Positions 42,701-48,721 of a DNA stretch of 64,000 bases are shown here, in pieces (position 1 is the stretch's first letter; every line of letters begins with the position of its first letter). The position numbers and the translations under genes are program-made. The notes below the pieces were generated by a model. It searched no databases and was not told where the DNA came from. It saw only the letters and a program-made list of their open reading frames with translations. Source of the DNA: J027 sp034437655 (GTDB lineage: Bacteria > Chloroflexota > Anaerolineae > Aggregatilineales > J027); assembly GCA_034437655.1 (NCBI GenBank), contig DAOTTU010000044.1, forward strand, positions 124,001 to 188,000. The letters run 5' to 3'.

Positions 42701-44408
42701 CTTGATCTTCGCTGAAGCTCAAGCTACCCGTTGCTTGTAAGGTACGGTCGGCTGCATCGGTACAGTTCAGAATGATGCTGTGATCGCCGAAACCGAACGT
42801 TTGTGGTGCCAACTCGCGGCTTGTGCTGGCCTGAGTACCATTCACCAGCCATTCGTATTCAGCAACATTGGTAGACAGATTTGTGAACGTGACAACAAAA
42901 TCTGGTGGGTTGCTATCGTCAATACTCATGTCGAAGCGGCACGTCATCGGCGCGACTTCTTCTTCTGTGACGGTAACGCCAGCAGCAGCCGTTGACGGGA
43001 TGCCATTATCACCGCGCACAGTGAGTGTCACGGTGTAGGTACCGGCTTCACTGTAAATATGGGTCGGGTTCTGGGCATTGGAGCCATTCCCGTCGCCAAA
43101 TTGCCACTGCCAGGAGACGATAGCGCTCTGTGGTGTGGATTGGTCGGTAAATTCAACAGTTCCGTCGGCTCTTACAAAAGCGTCAAAGGAAGCGTTCGCT
43201 TGAGGCAGTGCCTGCGCACCTGTAACCGCACCTTGTCCACCCTGCGCACCAACCGGGGCCCGCGTTGGGGCTGCTTCGGTGGGTTCCTCGGTCGGCTCTT
43301 CAGTAACGACTTCGGTGGGTTCCTCGGTCGGTTCTTCAGTGACAACTTCGGTGGGTTCCTCGGTCGGTTCTTCAGTGACAACTTCGGTGGGTTCCTCAGT
43401 CGGTTCTTCAGTGACGACTTCGGTGGGTTCCTCGGTCGGTTCTTCAGTAACGACTTCGGTGGGTTCCTCGGTCGGTTCTTCAGTAACGACTTCGGTAGGT
43501 TCCTCGGTCGGTTCTTCAGTAACGACTTCGGTGGGTTCCTCGGTCGGTTCTTCAGTGACGACTTCAGTGGGTTCCTCAGTCGGCTCTTCAGTGACGACCT
43601 CAGTGGGTTCGGGGGTTGGTTCTTCGGTTGGCTCTTCCGTTACTACGTCGGGAGCCGATGGTTCCTCGGTCGGTTCTTCAGTGACAACTTCGGTGGGTTC
43701 GGGGGTTGGTTCTTCAGTCACCACTTCCGTTGGCTCTGGTGTAGGTTCTTCAGTCTCTTGAGCGACTTCAGTCGGTTCATCAGTCGGCTCTTCAGTCGCA
43801 GGTGCAATTGGGCAACCCTGACCGTCTACGCCATTACCTTCGTCACCTTGTTGTGGGCAGACATCAACGTCGTCGTTGATACCGTCGGCGTCCTCATCGG
43901 GGTTACAGGGGTCACCAACGTTGTCATTGGCAATGTCGGGACAGGGATCAACATCGTTACCAATACCGTCGCCGTCATTGTCAAGAACGGGGCAGCCATC
44001 GGCTTGTAAACCGAAGCCCTGGTCACCCTGGTCGGGGCAGGCATCGGCATCATTACCAATACCGTCGCCGTCGTTGTCACGGACGGGACAGCCATCAGCC
44101 TGAAGGCCGAAGCCAAGGTCGCCCTCAGTTGGACAGACATCAGCGGTATCGTTGACACCATCGCTGTCCTCATCGGGGTTACAGGGGTCACCAACACTGT
44201 CGTTGGGAATATTCGGACACGGGTCATCACGATTGTTGATGCCATCATTGTCCGTATCCAGGACTTGTTGGGCCTCTGGAGTCGGAGTGTCTCCGGCGGT
44301 ACCTATCAATGGTAAGTCATCACCAAAGATCAGGACACCACCAATCAACAGGACGCCAGCCACAATTAGGGCTGCTATCGTCTGTTGATTTAAGCGTCTT
44401 CCTCTCAT
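30741..44408 (-). CDS. Giant modular surface protein (TSP3, PT repeats, PKD, Cys repeats, PD40 propeller)
   Basis: 4555 residues. In order: a short cytoplasmic start and one membrane anchor (about 9-30); acidic thrombospondin type-3 calcium repeats (about 48-205, DNDGDGIGND, NPDEDSDG); a Pro/Thr/Glu linker with 12-residue repeats (about 205-385); a long run of PKD and Ig-like domains (about 400-1900, WQWQFGDGNG, WTWDFGNGDS); a SpaA/prealbumin-like domain (about 2105-2190, GSLTVTKSV); about 21 tandem repeats of roughly 85-95 residues with CxPPxL, a Cys 10 residues on, then NxGGPM (about 2200-4150); and a WD40-like PD40/TolB propeller (about 4190-4520). There is no LPXTG or C-terminal anchor. 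It is probably anchored by its N-terminus, with the propeller held far from the cell as an adhesin or binding stalk. The SD AAGGAG and ATG at 44408 are clear. Confidence 0.93.
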   Translation of the reverse strand: MRGRRLNQQTIAALIVAGVLLIGGVLIFGDDLPLIGTAGDTPTPEAQQVLDTDNDGINNRDDPCPNIPNDSVGDPCNPDEDSDGVNDTADVCPTEGDLGFGLQADGCPVRDNDGDGIGNDADACPDQGDQGFGLQADGCPVLDNDGDGIGNDVDPCPDIANDNVGDPCNPDEDADGINDDVDVCPQQGDEGNGVDGQGCPIAPATEEPTDEPTEVAQETEEPTPEPTEVVTEEPTPEPTEVVTEEPTEEPSAPDVVTEEPTEEPTPEPTEVVTEEPTEEPTEVVTEEPTEEPTEVVTEEPTEEPTEVVTEEPTEEPTEVVTEEPTEEPTEVVTEEPTEEPTEVVTEEPTEEPTEVVTEEPTEEPTEVVTEEPTEEPTEAAPTRAPVGAQGGQGAVTGAQALPQANASFDAFVRADGTVEFTDQSTPQSAIVSWQWQFGDGNGSNAQNPTHIYSEAGTYTVTLTVRGDNGIPSTAAAGVTVTEEEVAPMTCRFDMSIDDSNPPDFVVTFTNLSTNVAEYEWLVNGTQASTSRELAPQTFGFGDHSIILNCTDAADRTLQATGSLSFSEDQGALDPVVARIIAEPTRGAAPLTVDFNSGSTSDESDPIVSWAWTITGPGGTNITFDVADPAPVELTEPGIYDVSLIVTTENGRSSNATGSVEAVQIAEKPIPGITANPVVGELDENGEFTTAVAGTNTGGPVETWTWNYGGGTAATTDGQNPGDVTFTAVGTYTITLNVEGPGGTGTATQQIIVAEPGEDITANFRYELSDPAFADDGTPNQVCFFDQSVGTVSVYTWTFANLGEGGPPVPASADVANPCVDFPVQGSYSATLRVEGPGGEFSNTTQTIPLFSGVPAPDAAFDVSATQITVGDTVTFTNQTTGTYTLLEWEVDGNTDNGFDETGETVTVTYDVAGNYNVFLRATGPGGFSEATAVQIIVSDEEVVCVLNGNNPGRVGQNRNFSFDVTGATPTSYNWVVNRTFDGSTTQYASGSGSSLGVNFTDPGSYTISVQALDENGAVLEATAGLCEAERSFTIDWRDLVCPTPNGPTTVGVGTTHEYQLRINRLDGDDVTNIMWTVGDDSVEIANSGNRTTDVTFNETGTFTLSATVETASGRECNPSITVEVVGGISGCSFDGWDATVVAGQEVTYTANVNNPAGLPLTYVWTENGSASLGGSSYTVTWMAGEQTLTVDVYVGDFTLAEVAGIEPDCSGGVGQTIDVGYGQVTCPINNVSNRNALPGESTRITAAGSAGGYELEGDIRYRWTITRPAGDDRETVITTESNQLNLDGLVAGEYTVTYVKVLVTDEGEQVLDCAADTVTITVGFPEELVCQPPRRSTDRLVTPGTTVTWTERANELDFDAEGVTFTWTWQLFQITEDGPVLVDDSSTGTNPNDFDDYVYASSIDDAGLVYAVGYTVVVTDSNGNLIDDCSSGTREVEFTGESFTCEDFRIDADDNAADGFEGTPANPGNNYTYRIVWDNAEPANVEYAWDTGGNGTISGSGRQIQVAWNTAGIFTLNATVSSADDSVVCPASIGIYSGHSLDVSFDGTPQTVLTGEEICLDNTTRVRGPEEAYTWNWDLAGGTITTGATTTSRSDNGELCVSWDTPGPKSVTLTGAIPGIEDTDTDEFSVVARANIEATVIGSDVALRNEVFNIEATGNSVDLTQARWSVVGSDTTSRGPNFSVSFPEAGNYEIQVEAPITYNDQTLSASVNVQVVESNSIQADFTPNPRTGQASEDNPLRVCFTDLSTIQDQLVSWTWDFGNGDSLSYTDANIPAEICTEYTQPGDYNVTLDIENSTGLTADAGRTVSAFSPRSASGSIGAEIFPEGQVCYEAEVVGNFTITGWNFGDPDGEGNVIETSSASECYVYSETGTYTVTLNLTDGELPYTLQRTVNVRVFTDEELPRLSVEAQCVQQGPPGSVSIEITNTGGPIPEDAPAIITITESDGTPVDTVQLTGEQSHTQTYTGLFNGVEITAQPYEIFGDTTIGECWDRSSLEVTYVCNIVTNEDTGVDQYLVEFSVRNTGEAPMQGTAPFTVWSDGYEGGNVVTEGNIPALNGRESTTVFSRELGENEAYYFQAEQRPGHPGTGRIRADSTGGDARCEAPPTGSLTVTKSVDLGDNEFELNDEFTINITGPDSFSETITLSDGESRTLDDLQPGTYTVTETDPGPAWDVSGEGAVEVEAGGEASATITNTFTAPELSASGVCVTNENLVRFTITNASDTPITDGSWNVTDESGNTVDSNDAFSFEGNQTTVDVPFVSFGLNRSLTITVNDGFGNEASSSAIGPCIQRVTITSICWETSETHEFRVSNPNPFPVTVEVVNNSIGQTTFGPQEVAASTSVTYTGERATPNILYVLDENGTRYEHSRNSTNNERCEEPLLSVEGTCDNNAVASFVISNEAEASGDMFGTGTYEVNAFNAEENPVASGEFSLATGESTDPIVVEGFYGDVSITVTYTEAGSDFPGSYTFSDTANTNCGNPPSLSISGECVEGAPVATIVNNGGAMYDLDATYTVTYEDTGETSAPISITGLDSSEELTLNLEQNRGAVTVSLATERIPVNIEINTATIDYCNPPALVITGQCDTENQVPTASITNNGGQMLDSTTVTVTYEDGGNPQTITIDPLGPDGSVDISDQLSNARGALTLVLDPEFAAAETPTTVSLENCNESEIGLNVQCDGTNVIGEITNNGGPLLEDLTYTITYEYPDANGQTTVSGTVEFEEGRQVLDFSNERGDVTLSIAELQLTASTENCFPPDLTLSGVCEGTSPVASIVNDGGPAQISGTYTVTYSEGTANDNVEASFGPLNAGEDFPIPNLRNDLGDVSITMAYPDGEQSDEITIENCFPPQPDFSLACVDGTDVILTLDNTNGGPMFEELTLNVTYANGPNDTVPFQLDAGETDTITLANDLGDVTVSIESELLTRTADVTSCNPPEITFSAQCDAERDLGVVTVVNSGGPMFEPEFINVEYENGETSQIEFQFDDAGSQTFDLDPNKGSATVSYGEQEAQVVPYCNPPALDITHQCVEVDEGQSFVEVTVTNSGGAMLEEQVIDVLYEDGETAQLPFTLGEGGETSFDLDANRGGATLTLAQDGFDPIIVPVPYCEPPDLQLTGQCVDDAPTAVVVNNGGQMLEGTTVSVEYSAGDPTTIDIPALGPGEEFPLTDQLSDQFGNVSLSLEGQRSSIDLENCNESNVSLNVQCEGTNLVGSIDNLGGPMLDVLSYTVDYQFGEQDFSNEIQLGEGESEVLDLTNTLGTVTVSFDGTEISASAENCFPPEPVLEGVCEGTTPVASILNSNGPTHLDGSYTITYEVGDPVEGTFPPLTAGEEFPIDGLSNERGDITITLQYPAEGRDDVTTVTDEISIENCFPPQPDFNLVCEEGTDIVLTLDNSQGGPMLDPIVLTVDYEVGDDTTIDFQLDQGETERIVLNNDQGNVTVGAFDPALTKTLDVTDCNPPVLRAEPTCLTDEGAPVPAITVFNDGGPMYSPAEYPWNATYAFDLPAESGMVSVPAGESVTLEFSNLGGAVSFEMPDFGIEASATTDNCYPPELRVEAQCDGTAAYVEVFNDGGPMAEPDVVMVDYAQDDEGAIEFTFELGAESSQRFDLDNDKGAITVMHAGTETIIDVENCNPPSLTFDAYCEGNTPIAEVTNNGGPMFSEETLNIDYEVGDDTTISFMLDEGETETYTLNNDQGNVSVTLNSLEETIDVENCFPPELALDGVCEGNTPVVTLTNSGGPIITPVSLTVEYETGDTATIEGIQLDADSNARFELDNDKGDVTVTLNDGSEEQRSISIDNCFPPELALSGVCDTELNAGIITVVNNGGPMLASETVEVTYQTGETASFDFQLDQAGTETFQIDSDKGTATASLTYSTDAGVLDQTIEFDNCFPPEVSASAVCEETEPVISITNDGGPFIDPTSYVWSVVYQTGVTAEGEITVAPGATETVTLSNEEGSFTFSIPELGINIERDTCWPPDLTASGVCVPETGEATFTVVNTGGPTIEDVTYTLSDETGTIESGVISLDNGEEFSTTTVTPGTLTFEILEFSETVTTICFEEADIEIAGFCNDDASATFTIFNRGGDMALSDDEVSWQVFNQDNVQVLEGSVVLGEDAQEMIFVPFVEGTFALEIQLASGPSARTTVADCVPETPTTATPVAEVPDVCGEIIFDEYGFPIVDMDPAGCDDTPLTRAPWTPLSIGEATCPDWLIYHTNTTGNWEIFRLGGDDEFPDDNPNLSQGDETPRIHDFAPSRSPDGQWIAFASVRDGNWEIYVAPVDNVNSGNIIQRVTYNDVAVDIDPVWSPGADADGGNYVVYESARDGQYDLYLLDVRTGMERQLTDSPASDINAFWHPDGTKLLFQSDRDRAGIFQIYELDLSAEDENGFPVTTRLSDGEGNDRDAMYSNEGDRILFRRTASPDSSVIYVMDSDGQNVEMVSDPAGFASNAVWSPDDEIFAYQSNLDGDLDIYAYEFESEVTRLITENDIPDYSPTWYCESTEVVFTSDVDSTEERLDANIFSTNALPIDADAIIVDEEANRLTTAEELDQHPQNSPAEENASRGGE
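34020..36700 (-). repeat. Higher-order duplication of Cys-repeat blocks in the giant gene
   Basis: Two blocks of about four to five repeats have the same internal order. In 36700-35580 the openings run CNPP, CNES, CFPP, CFPPQPDF, CNPP. In 35110-34020 they run CEPP, CNES, CFPP, CFPPQPDF, CNPP. The CNES opening and the CFPPQPDF opening occur nowhere else in the protein. This points to a segmental duplication of about 1.1 kb, separated by one further repeat. Confidence 0.7.
43275..43598 (-). repeat. Nine 36-bp tandem repeats encoding TEVVTEEPTEEP
   Basis: Nine copies of a 36-base unit with a few silent differences, each encoding 12 residues. The wider Pro/Thr/Glu region (43240-43795) contains looser copies (TPEPTEVVTEEP). 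Most changes are synonymous, so the unit is under protein-level constraint or recently expanded. Confidence 0.9.
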
Positions 44409-44480
44409 ACAAAGCGCTCCTTAAAAAATGAACTGAATGGGATGAAATGCAGAAACAGTTGCCTGACTGGCGTTACGTTC

Positions 44481-44509
44481 ACAGTACTTGTGTCGCAGCG
44501 TCAGGGCAA
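44481..44509 (-). promoter_or_regulatory. Candidate promoter of the giant gene
   Basis: Minus strand: -35 TTGCCC (44509-44504), 17 bases, then TACTGT (44486-44481), about 70 bases before the ATG. The -35 matches that of the BMP gene; the -10 is weak. Confidence 0.45.
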
Positions 44510-44510
44510 A

Positions 44511-44881
44511 AAGTGTTGGATGAATATTGTAGATATAGTGGTGAGAATGATTGATTTTCAATATGCCGCGTAATGTTACTAAAGGTCCCATAGTGAATCA
44601 TCTGTTTCTAGCAATGTTTCCAATGGGTAGTATACGCCGAAGCGTGGAATGTGCAAATTTACATGCCATCAAATTTATAAGGTTTGAGAATTGGTTTGCG
44701 TCTTAACAGGTTTTGGCCCGGCTTAGAGAACACGGTAATGATTCTATAGCGCGGGGAAAGTGGCAGTAGCAAAACCTTCAGTGCAGCGTGGCAAGATACT
44801 CCCAGGTTGAAATACACCTGACAGTAACTATTGGTTTTACGTAAATACGTTCTTATGTTACATGTGCGCCTGGGCTTACGC
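44511..44881. other. Intergenic stretch without a recognised feature
   Basis: About 370 AT-richer bases between the giant gene promoter and the T-box promoter. I see no credible gene. A 77-codon TTG-initiated minus frame here crosses the T-box promoter and looks like a chance frame. Confidence 0.5.
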
Positions 44882-44910
44882 TTGCCTGCCAACCATGACT
44901 ACGCTACAAT
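44882..44910 (+). promoter_or_regulatory. Promoter of the T-box/ileS operon
   Basis: -35 TTGCCT (44882-44887), exactly 17 bases, -10 TACAAT (44905-44910). Transcription would start near 44917, just before the T-box leader. Confidence 0.7.
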
Positions 44911-44940
44911 GTCAAAACTACAAAATAGTCATAAATCTGA

Positions 44941-45211
44941 CTGATGCGAAGACGAAAACGCGATTGTTCAAGTGCGGCATTGTTAGCGACCCGGGGATGG
45001 TGTAAGCCCGGGGATGTCATGAACAATTATCCTTTCTGAGTACCGACTTGAACCCATGCTACGTGCTGTGGTGTGACAGTAGATGTCGGCGGAAGCTGCC
45101 CGTTATCGTAGCCAAACCGAGCGCTACAGTATTATGCTGTAGAACAAGGGTGGTACCGCGAGAAATCGACACTCTCGTCCCTTAATTATATTTGAGGGCG
45201 GGAGTTTTTTG
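44941..45211 (+). promoter_or_regulatory. T-box riboswitch, isoleucine-specific (AUC specifier)
   Basis: The T-box sequence AAGGGTGGTACCGCG is at 45146-45160. Stem I is seen as GATTGTTCA (from 44962) pairing with TGAACAATT (45020-45028). Its distal arm CCCGGGG-ATGGTG-TAAGCCCGGGG is the usual stem I head. The codon ATC at 45029-45031 falls where the specifier is expected, before CTTTCTGAG. The terminator is a nine-pair hairpin, 45172-45180 with 45196-45204, then TTTTTT. Uncharged tRNA-Ile would pair with AUC and, by its CCA end, with the T-box, and so prevent termination. ileS lies about 3.6 kb downstream, in the same operon. Confidence 0.92.
45172..45210 (+). terminator. T-box attenuator terminator
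   Basis: CTCTCGTCC (45172-45180) pairs with GGGCGGGAG (45196-45204), nine pairs with two G-T, followed by six T. It competes with the T-box antiterminator that includes 45146-45160. Confidence 0.85.
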
Positions 45212-45304
45212 TTTGCGTATCACATCACATATAAAGCTGTATAGGATCAAAGCAGCACATTATCTGGTTAGCCTGGATACAATGACAAAGGATAGTAGAC
45301 CGTA

Positions 45305-45790
45305 ATGGGAGACCCCCACGCTTTTGCCGTTCGAAGCGCTACACAACAAGATCAAGACGCACTCGTGCAACTCTGGCTCGAAGTCATGGAAGAACGTGCA
45401 GTGATGGATGTTCGCGTTCGTCTGGCTGAAGATGCACAGGCTCATTGGGGCCGGCAACTACAGGCGTGGATCACTGCTCCCCGCGCTGAAATTCTGGTTG
45501 CAGATAAGGCGTCTAAACTCATTGGCTACGCTATCGCCCTGATTGAAGAACGTCCCCTGTACTATTATCAACAACGCGTCGGTGTCATCGTTGACATGGG
45601 GGTTGACGGGCACGCGCATCAAGGTGGCGTTGGTACGGCATTGCTCGAAAACATCAAACCCTGGTTCAAATCACAAGGGGTTGATTTGATTGAGGCACCG
45701 ATCATGCAGCTCCATCCGATGGCACAGGCCTTCTGGCGTGCAAAAGGTGCTGTCGAAGTGATGACCACGTTCTGGTATCGGTTGAAATGA
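45305..45790 (+). CDS. GNAT-family N-acetyltransferase
   Basis: 161 residues. It has the GNAT fold: an N-terminal beta-alpha region (FAVRSATQQDQDALVQLWLEV), central strands with VGVIVDMGVDG, then the acetyl-CoA loop GHAHQGGVGTALLENI, then FWRAKGAVEVMTTFWYRL. It transfers an acyl group from acyl-CoA to an unknown amine. It is the first gene after the T-box. Its stop overlaps the next start as ATGA at 45787-45790. If it acts on an amino acid or on a protein is not known; its place in an isoleucine-controlled operon is notable. Confidence 0.85.
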   Translation: MGDPHAFAVRSATQQDQDALVQLWLEVMEERAVMDVRVRLAEDAQAHWGRQLQAWITAPRAEILVADKASKLIGYAIALIEERPLYYYQQRVGVIVDMGVDGHAHQGGVGTALLENIKPWFKSQGVDLIEAPIMQLHPMAQAFWRAKGAVEVMTTFWYRLK

Positions 45791-46797
45791 GACTACTACG
45801 CGATATTCGATTCTGGCTCGGGACAGACCGCATCAATATTATTCTCGGCGCACTGCTAGCGACTGGTATCGGGAGTATCGTACTCGGGCTTGTTGCCGAC
45901 GGTGGCTGGGTAACGACTGTTCAAAGCCTGTTGGCGATTACCTTTATTGCGGTCGCTGTTGTGGTGATCGGCTCACGGATGGGCCCGGCCGGGCGGCGGC
46001 GCTTGTTTTTCACGCTCGGGCCGTCTTTGGGCTTAGCCGTGTTGGCATTCGTGCTGCCTGCTAACTTTTTTCCGTTTGTACTGGGTGGAGCCTTTGGCTG
46101 GATTCTGGCAGCGCAGTTTTTTATGCAAGAACCAACCCTGATGGAATACCGCGAGGCTGTACGCCACATGCGCAAGCAAGAATACAAAGAAGCGATCAAG
46201 GTCTTGAACGGTCTGGTGAAAGACGAGCCAGGCAACCTTGAGCATCTTGATTTCCGCGCACGGTTGTTCCAACTGAACGGCAATACAAAAAACGCCATGA
46301 CGGACTTCGAAAAAATGATGGAAGTTGCCCCCGATGATCCACGTGCATACACAGGAATGTCTGGTATCTATGTACGTAAAGGTGATTTTGCGACGGCACG
46401 CGAGTACAGCGAAAAAGCCTTTCTGCGCGAACCAAATGACCCCGCCGCACCACATGATCTCGCCATGATTGAAGATCGGCTTGGGAATAGTGAGGCTGTT
46501 GTTGATTACATCGAAGAAGCCAAAAAACTTGGGTTGCGGGAGCAACGTCTGTTGCTGTTGGCCCATTTGTGGCAAGCCCGCGCTTATCATCGACTTGGTG
46601 AGCTGGAAGATGCTGACGCTGCACTTGCCCAGATGAAACGCTATCGTCAGGGGCTCAGCGAGTGGCAACGTATATTAGAAGATACGCAGGCGAAGACAGT
46701 CCGCAAGATCTACGAATATGACATCAGCGTTGCCCAGCGGGCTTTTGACTTCAAACTCGATAGTGCTGACAAGTTATTCGAAAGTGAAACCTCGTGA
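45787..46797 (+). CDS. Membrane protein with TPR repeats
   Basis: 336 residues. Four hydrophobic segments in the first 115 residues are followed by a cytoplasmic TPR domain (about 125-280; YKEAIKVLNGLVKDEPGNLEH, AMTDFEKMMEVAPDDPRAYTGMSGIYVRKGDFATAREYSEKA). TPR units mediate protein contacts, so this is probably an assembly or scaffold protein at the membrane. It overlaps both neighbours by four bases. The C-terminal 45 residues are charged and helical. It resembles the following gene in overall design, suggesting an old duplication. Confidence 0.85.
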   Translation: MRLLRDIRFWLGTDRINIILGALLATGIGSIVLGLVADGGWVTTVQSLLAITFIAVAVVVIGSRMGPAGRRRLFFTLGPSLGLAVLAFVLPANFFPFVLGGAFGWILAAQFFMQEPTLMEYREAVRHMRKQEYKEAIKVLNGLVKDEPGNLEHLDFRARLFQLNGNTKNAMTDFEKMMEVAPDDPRAYTGMSGIYVRKGDFATAREYSEKAFLREPNDPAAPHDLAMIEDRLGNSEAVVDYIEEAKKLGLREQRLLLLAHLWQARAYHRLGELEDADAALAQMKRYRQGLSEWQRILEDTQAKTVRKIYEYDISVAQRAFDFKLDSADKLFESETS

Positions 46798-47594
46798 TTT
46801 TGCACGATCCTCGTCTACGGGCGGCGTTTATTGCCACAATCGTTCTTAGCGGGCTGATTGTGTTGGTGACGCAGGTCGTCGGTGAAGAAAACAGTTTCCC
46901 GATAGTGGTGTCGCTCATCGTCTTTATGTCGCTGTTGCAGATGGGCTTGCTGTTTTTGTGGAATGGTGACACTGCCAGCGGTCCATTGTTGGCCGCACGT
47001 CGCTATTATATCGACGGTCGCTTCGAGGCTGCCGCCGAAGTACTAGAAAATACCGAGCTTGATACTGCCAGTGCCGAGGTGCTGTCACTTTTAGGCAACA
47101 CTTACCGTCAATTGAAGCGGCTTGACGAATCTGAAAAGTTGTTGCGCACGGCGGTTGAACGTTTTCCAGAAGACAAGCTGGCACTGTATGGCCTGGGCAA
47201 GACACTCCTGGTTCGTGGACACTATGACGAAGCTGCTGTGATGATCGAACGGGCGTTGGCCCATGACGGCCGCAAAAACATTCTGGTTGAACTGACGCAG
47301 GCGTTGCACTATGCCGAGCGGGATACAACTGAGGTTGTCCGCCGTGCCAATCAAGCGGCGCGTGTATTGAATTTGGAACAATATCGAACATTATTTGTCA
47401 ATTATGTACTGTACAATCTGGCCGACGATAATCAAGACGTTGCAGCACACATCATCCGTAACAATCGCGAAGGGCTGGCATACTGGCAATCAGAAGCACG
47501 TCGCTTTGCTGATCAAGACTACGGGCGTCGTGTGGCTGGCGATGTCATGGAGATTAAAGCAATCCTAGAAGAGGACACTTCTAACCATGAGTGA
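46794..47594 (+). CDS. Membrane protein with TPR repeats
   Basis: 266 residues, starting at GTG 46794 (GTGA overlap with the previous stop). Two hydrophobic segments (about 9-28 and 35-54) precede TPR units (about 62-200: AAEVLENTELDTASAEVLSLLGNTYRQLKRLDESEKLL, then ALYGLGKTLLVRGHYDEAAVMIERAL). It shares layout with the previous gene, with fewer membrane segments. It overlaps the next gene by eight bases. Role unknown; probably a partner of the preceding TPR protein. Confidence 0.83.
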   Translation: MILHDPRLRAAFIATIVLSGLIVLVTQVVGEENSFPIVVSLIVFMSLLQMGLLFLWNGDTASGPLLAARRYYIDGRFEAAAEVLENTELDTASAEVLSLLGNTYRQLKRLDESEKLLRTAVERFPEDKLALYGLGKTLLVRGHYDEAAVMIERALAHDGRKNILVELTQALHYAERDTTEVVRRANQAARVLNLEQYRTLFVNYVLYNLADDNQDVAAHIIRNNREGLAYWQSEARRFADQDYGRRVAGDVMEIKAILEEDTSNHE

Positions 47595-48093
47595 TGCACA
47601 ACGGCCAATCGAAATTGACGCACGAGATACACAGGGCTGTCTGGATAGCTGGGTGGTCCGTATTGTTGGCGGGGTTATATTGATAGGGCTCTTAGTGACC
47701 CTGATCGGCTTTGTGGCGTACAGCGATACACGCAATGATCGCAGCCAACCAATCGATATTGAGCATTACCCGGGCATTGAGATGGTCTCTGAACGGGTGA
47801 TTTCAAATGGCATTTCTGTTGAAGAACATGTCGGTTACTACGAAAACATGAGTTCTACCTTGCTGACAGACATCGAAGCCTACTATCAGCGCCAGCTTGA
47901 CACCTGTTTCCGGCTTTCGGAAGACCTGAGCGACCCGGCCGCCTTCCATACCATTATTTGTGAAATTGACCGCTCACACGATTGGCTGGGATTTACACAG
48001 GTTGCACGCCTCGAAATCCGTCCAGAGCGCGACAACAGCGGCGATTGGACAGGTGAATTGGTCGTTAAAGTTGATCAAGTCTGGGAAGGATGA
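47587..48093 (+). CDS. Hypothetical single-TM protein
   Basis: 168 residues. One membrane segment (about 21-46, VVRIVGGVILIGLLVTLIGFVAY) is followed by an extracytoplasmic domain of about 120 residues with two cysteines (DTCFRLS, TIICEID) and strands at the end (LVVKVDQVWEG). It resembles the next gene in its plan (TM, Y-x-x-Q region, two or more Cys, final beta strands), so the two may be diverged copies. It overlaps neighbours by eight and four bases. Family not recognised. Confidence 0.72.
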   Translation: MSDAQRPIEIDARDTQGCLDSWVVRIVGGVILIGLLVTLIGFVAYSDTRNDRSQPIDIEHYPGIEMVSERVISNGISVEEHVGYYENMSSTLLTDIEAYYQRQLDTCFRLSEDLSDPAAFHTIICEIDRSHDWLGFTQVARLEIRPERDNSGDWTGELVVKVDQVWEG

Positions 48094-48659
48094 GTCTACA
48101 TATGGCAGATACACCGACTCAGCAGCAGCCGATGGACGCGCCCTTACCCACTGACGCAGCCGATGCCAACCAAGATGGTGTTAGCACTGGTGCTGAAGGG
48201 CGTGGCGGTTGTTTGCCATATATTCCGCCGTGGGTTGCCATTGCATTTGGTGCGGTGGCCCTACTCGCAGCGGGAATCATCATTAGCCGCATCGGTGGGC
48301 CGCTTGCAGACTTGATCTTGAGCGAGGCGCCAGAAATACCCGTGCCGAATGACGTACGCCTGCTGTCTGAACAAGAGGATACCAGCTATGCACGCCATGA
48401 ATGGTTGTACACGACAGACCAATCTGGCTGTGAGGTTGCCCGTTTTTATCTTGATCAAGGCGCAACATGCCGCTTTCAGCCTTTTGTGTGTAATGAGGCT
48501 TTCGAACAGAATGATCTGTCTGAGGTGAATTTCTTCAATGTCGCGACCTGCACACGTTCGGAGACAGATAACGTTACCGGGTCAAGCTGGCAGGTATTGA
48601 TCAGTAGTGGTCACCGTGAAGACGGCCGCACACGCTTTCGGATTTACTTGTTCGAGTAG
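48090..48659 (+). CDS. Hypothetical single-TM protein, cysteine-rich outer domain
   Basis: 189 residues from the ATG at 48090 (ATGA overlap; another ATG at 48102). A polar Gln/Asp-rich start is followed by a membrane segment (about 52-72, VAIAFGAVALLAAGIIISRIGG) and an outer domain with four cysteines (SGCEV, ATCRF, FVCNE, ATCTR) that could form two disulfides. It ends in a strand (TRFRIYLFE). It is the last gene of the cluster before the ileS leader. Function unknown. Confidence 0.72.
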   Translation: MSLHMADTPTQQQPMDAPLPTDAADANQDGVSTGAEGRGGCLPYIPPWVAIAFGAVALLAAGIIISRIGGPLADLILSEAPEIPVPNDVRLLSEQEDTSYARHEWLYTTDQSGCEVARFYLDQGATCRFQPFVCNEAFEQNDLSEVNFFNVATCTRSETDNVTGSSWQVLISSGHREDGRTRFRIYLFE

Positions 48660-48721
48660 AGGAAATAGGACGTCAAGTTGTGCTTAGTGGATTTAGTACA
48701 GTTAGTACAGGAGGTGTCGCC

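Noticed and set aside
41451..42740. A 429-codon open frame on the plus strand opposite the giant gene
   Set aside because: It follows from the codon usage of the long PKD region; the composition is unnatural (very Cys/Arg/Asn rich) and there is no credible start.
43275..43598. A CRISPR-like array
   Set aside because: The 36-bp units are contiguous without spacers and in frame with the coding sequence.
43279..43761. A 160-codon plus frame of GSSVGSSVTTS repeats
   Set aside because: It is the antisense shadow of the Pro/Thr/Glu repeat region of the giant gene and has no ribosome site of its own.
44659..44892. 77-codon minus frame in the T-box upstream region
   Set aside because: It starts at TTG within the T-box promoter, has no SD and no recognisable similarity.
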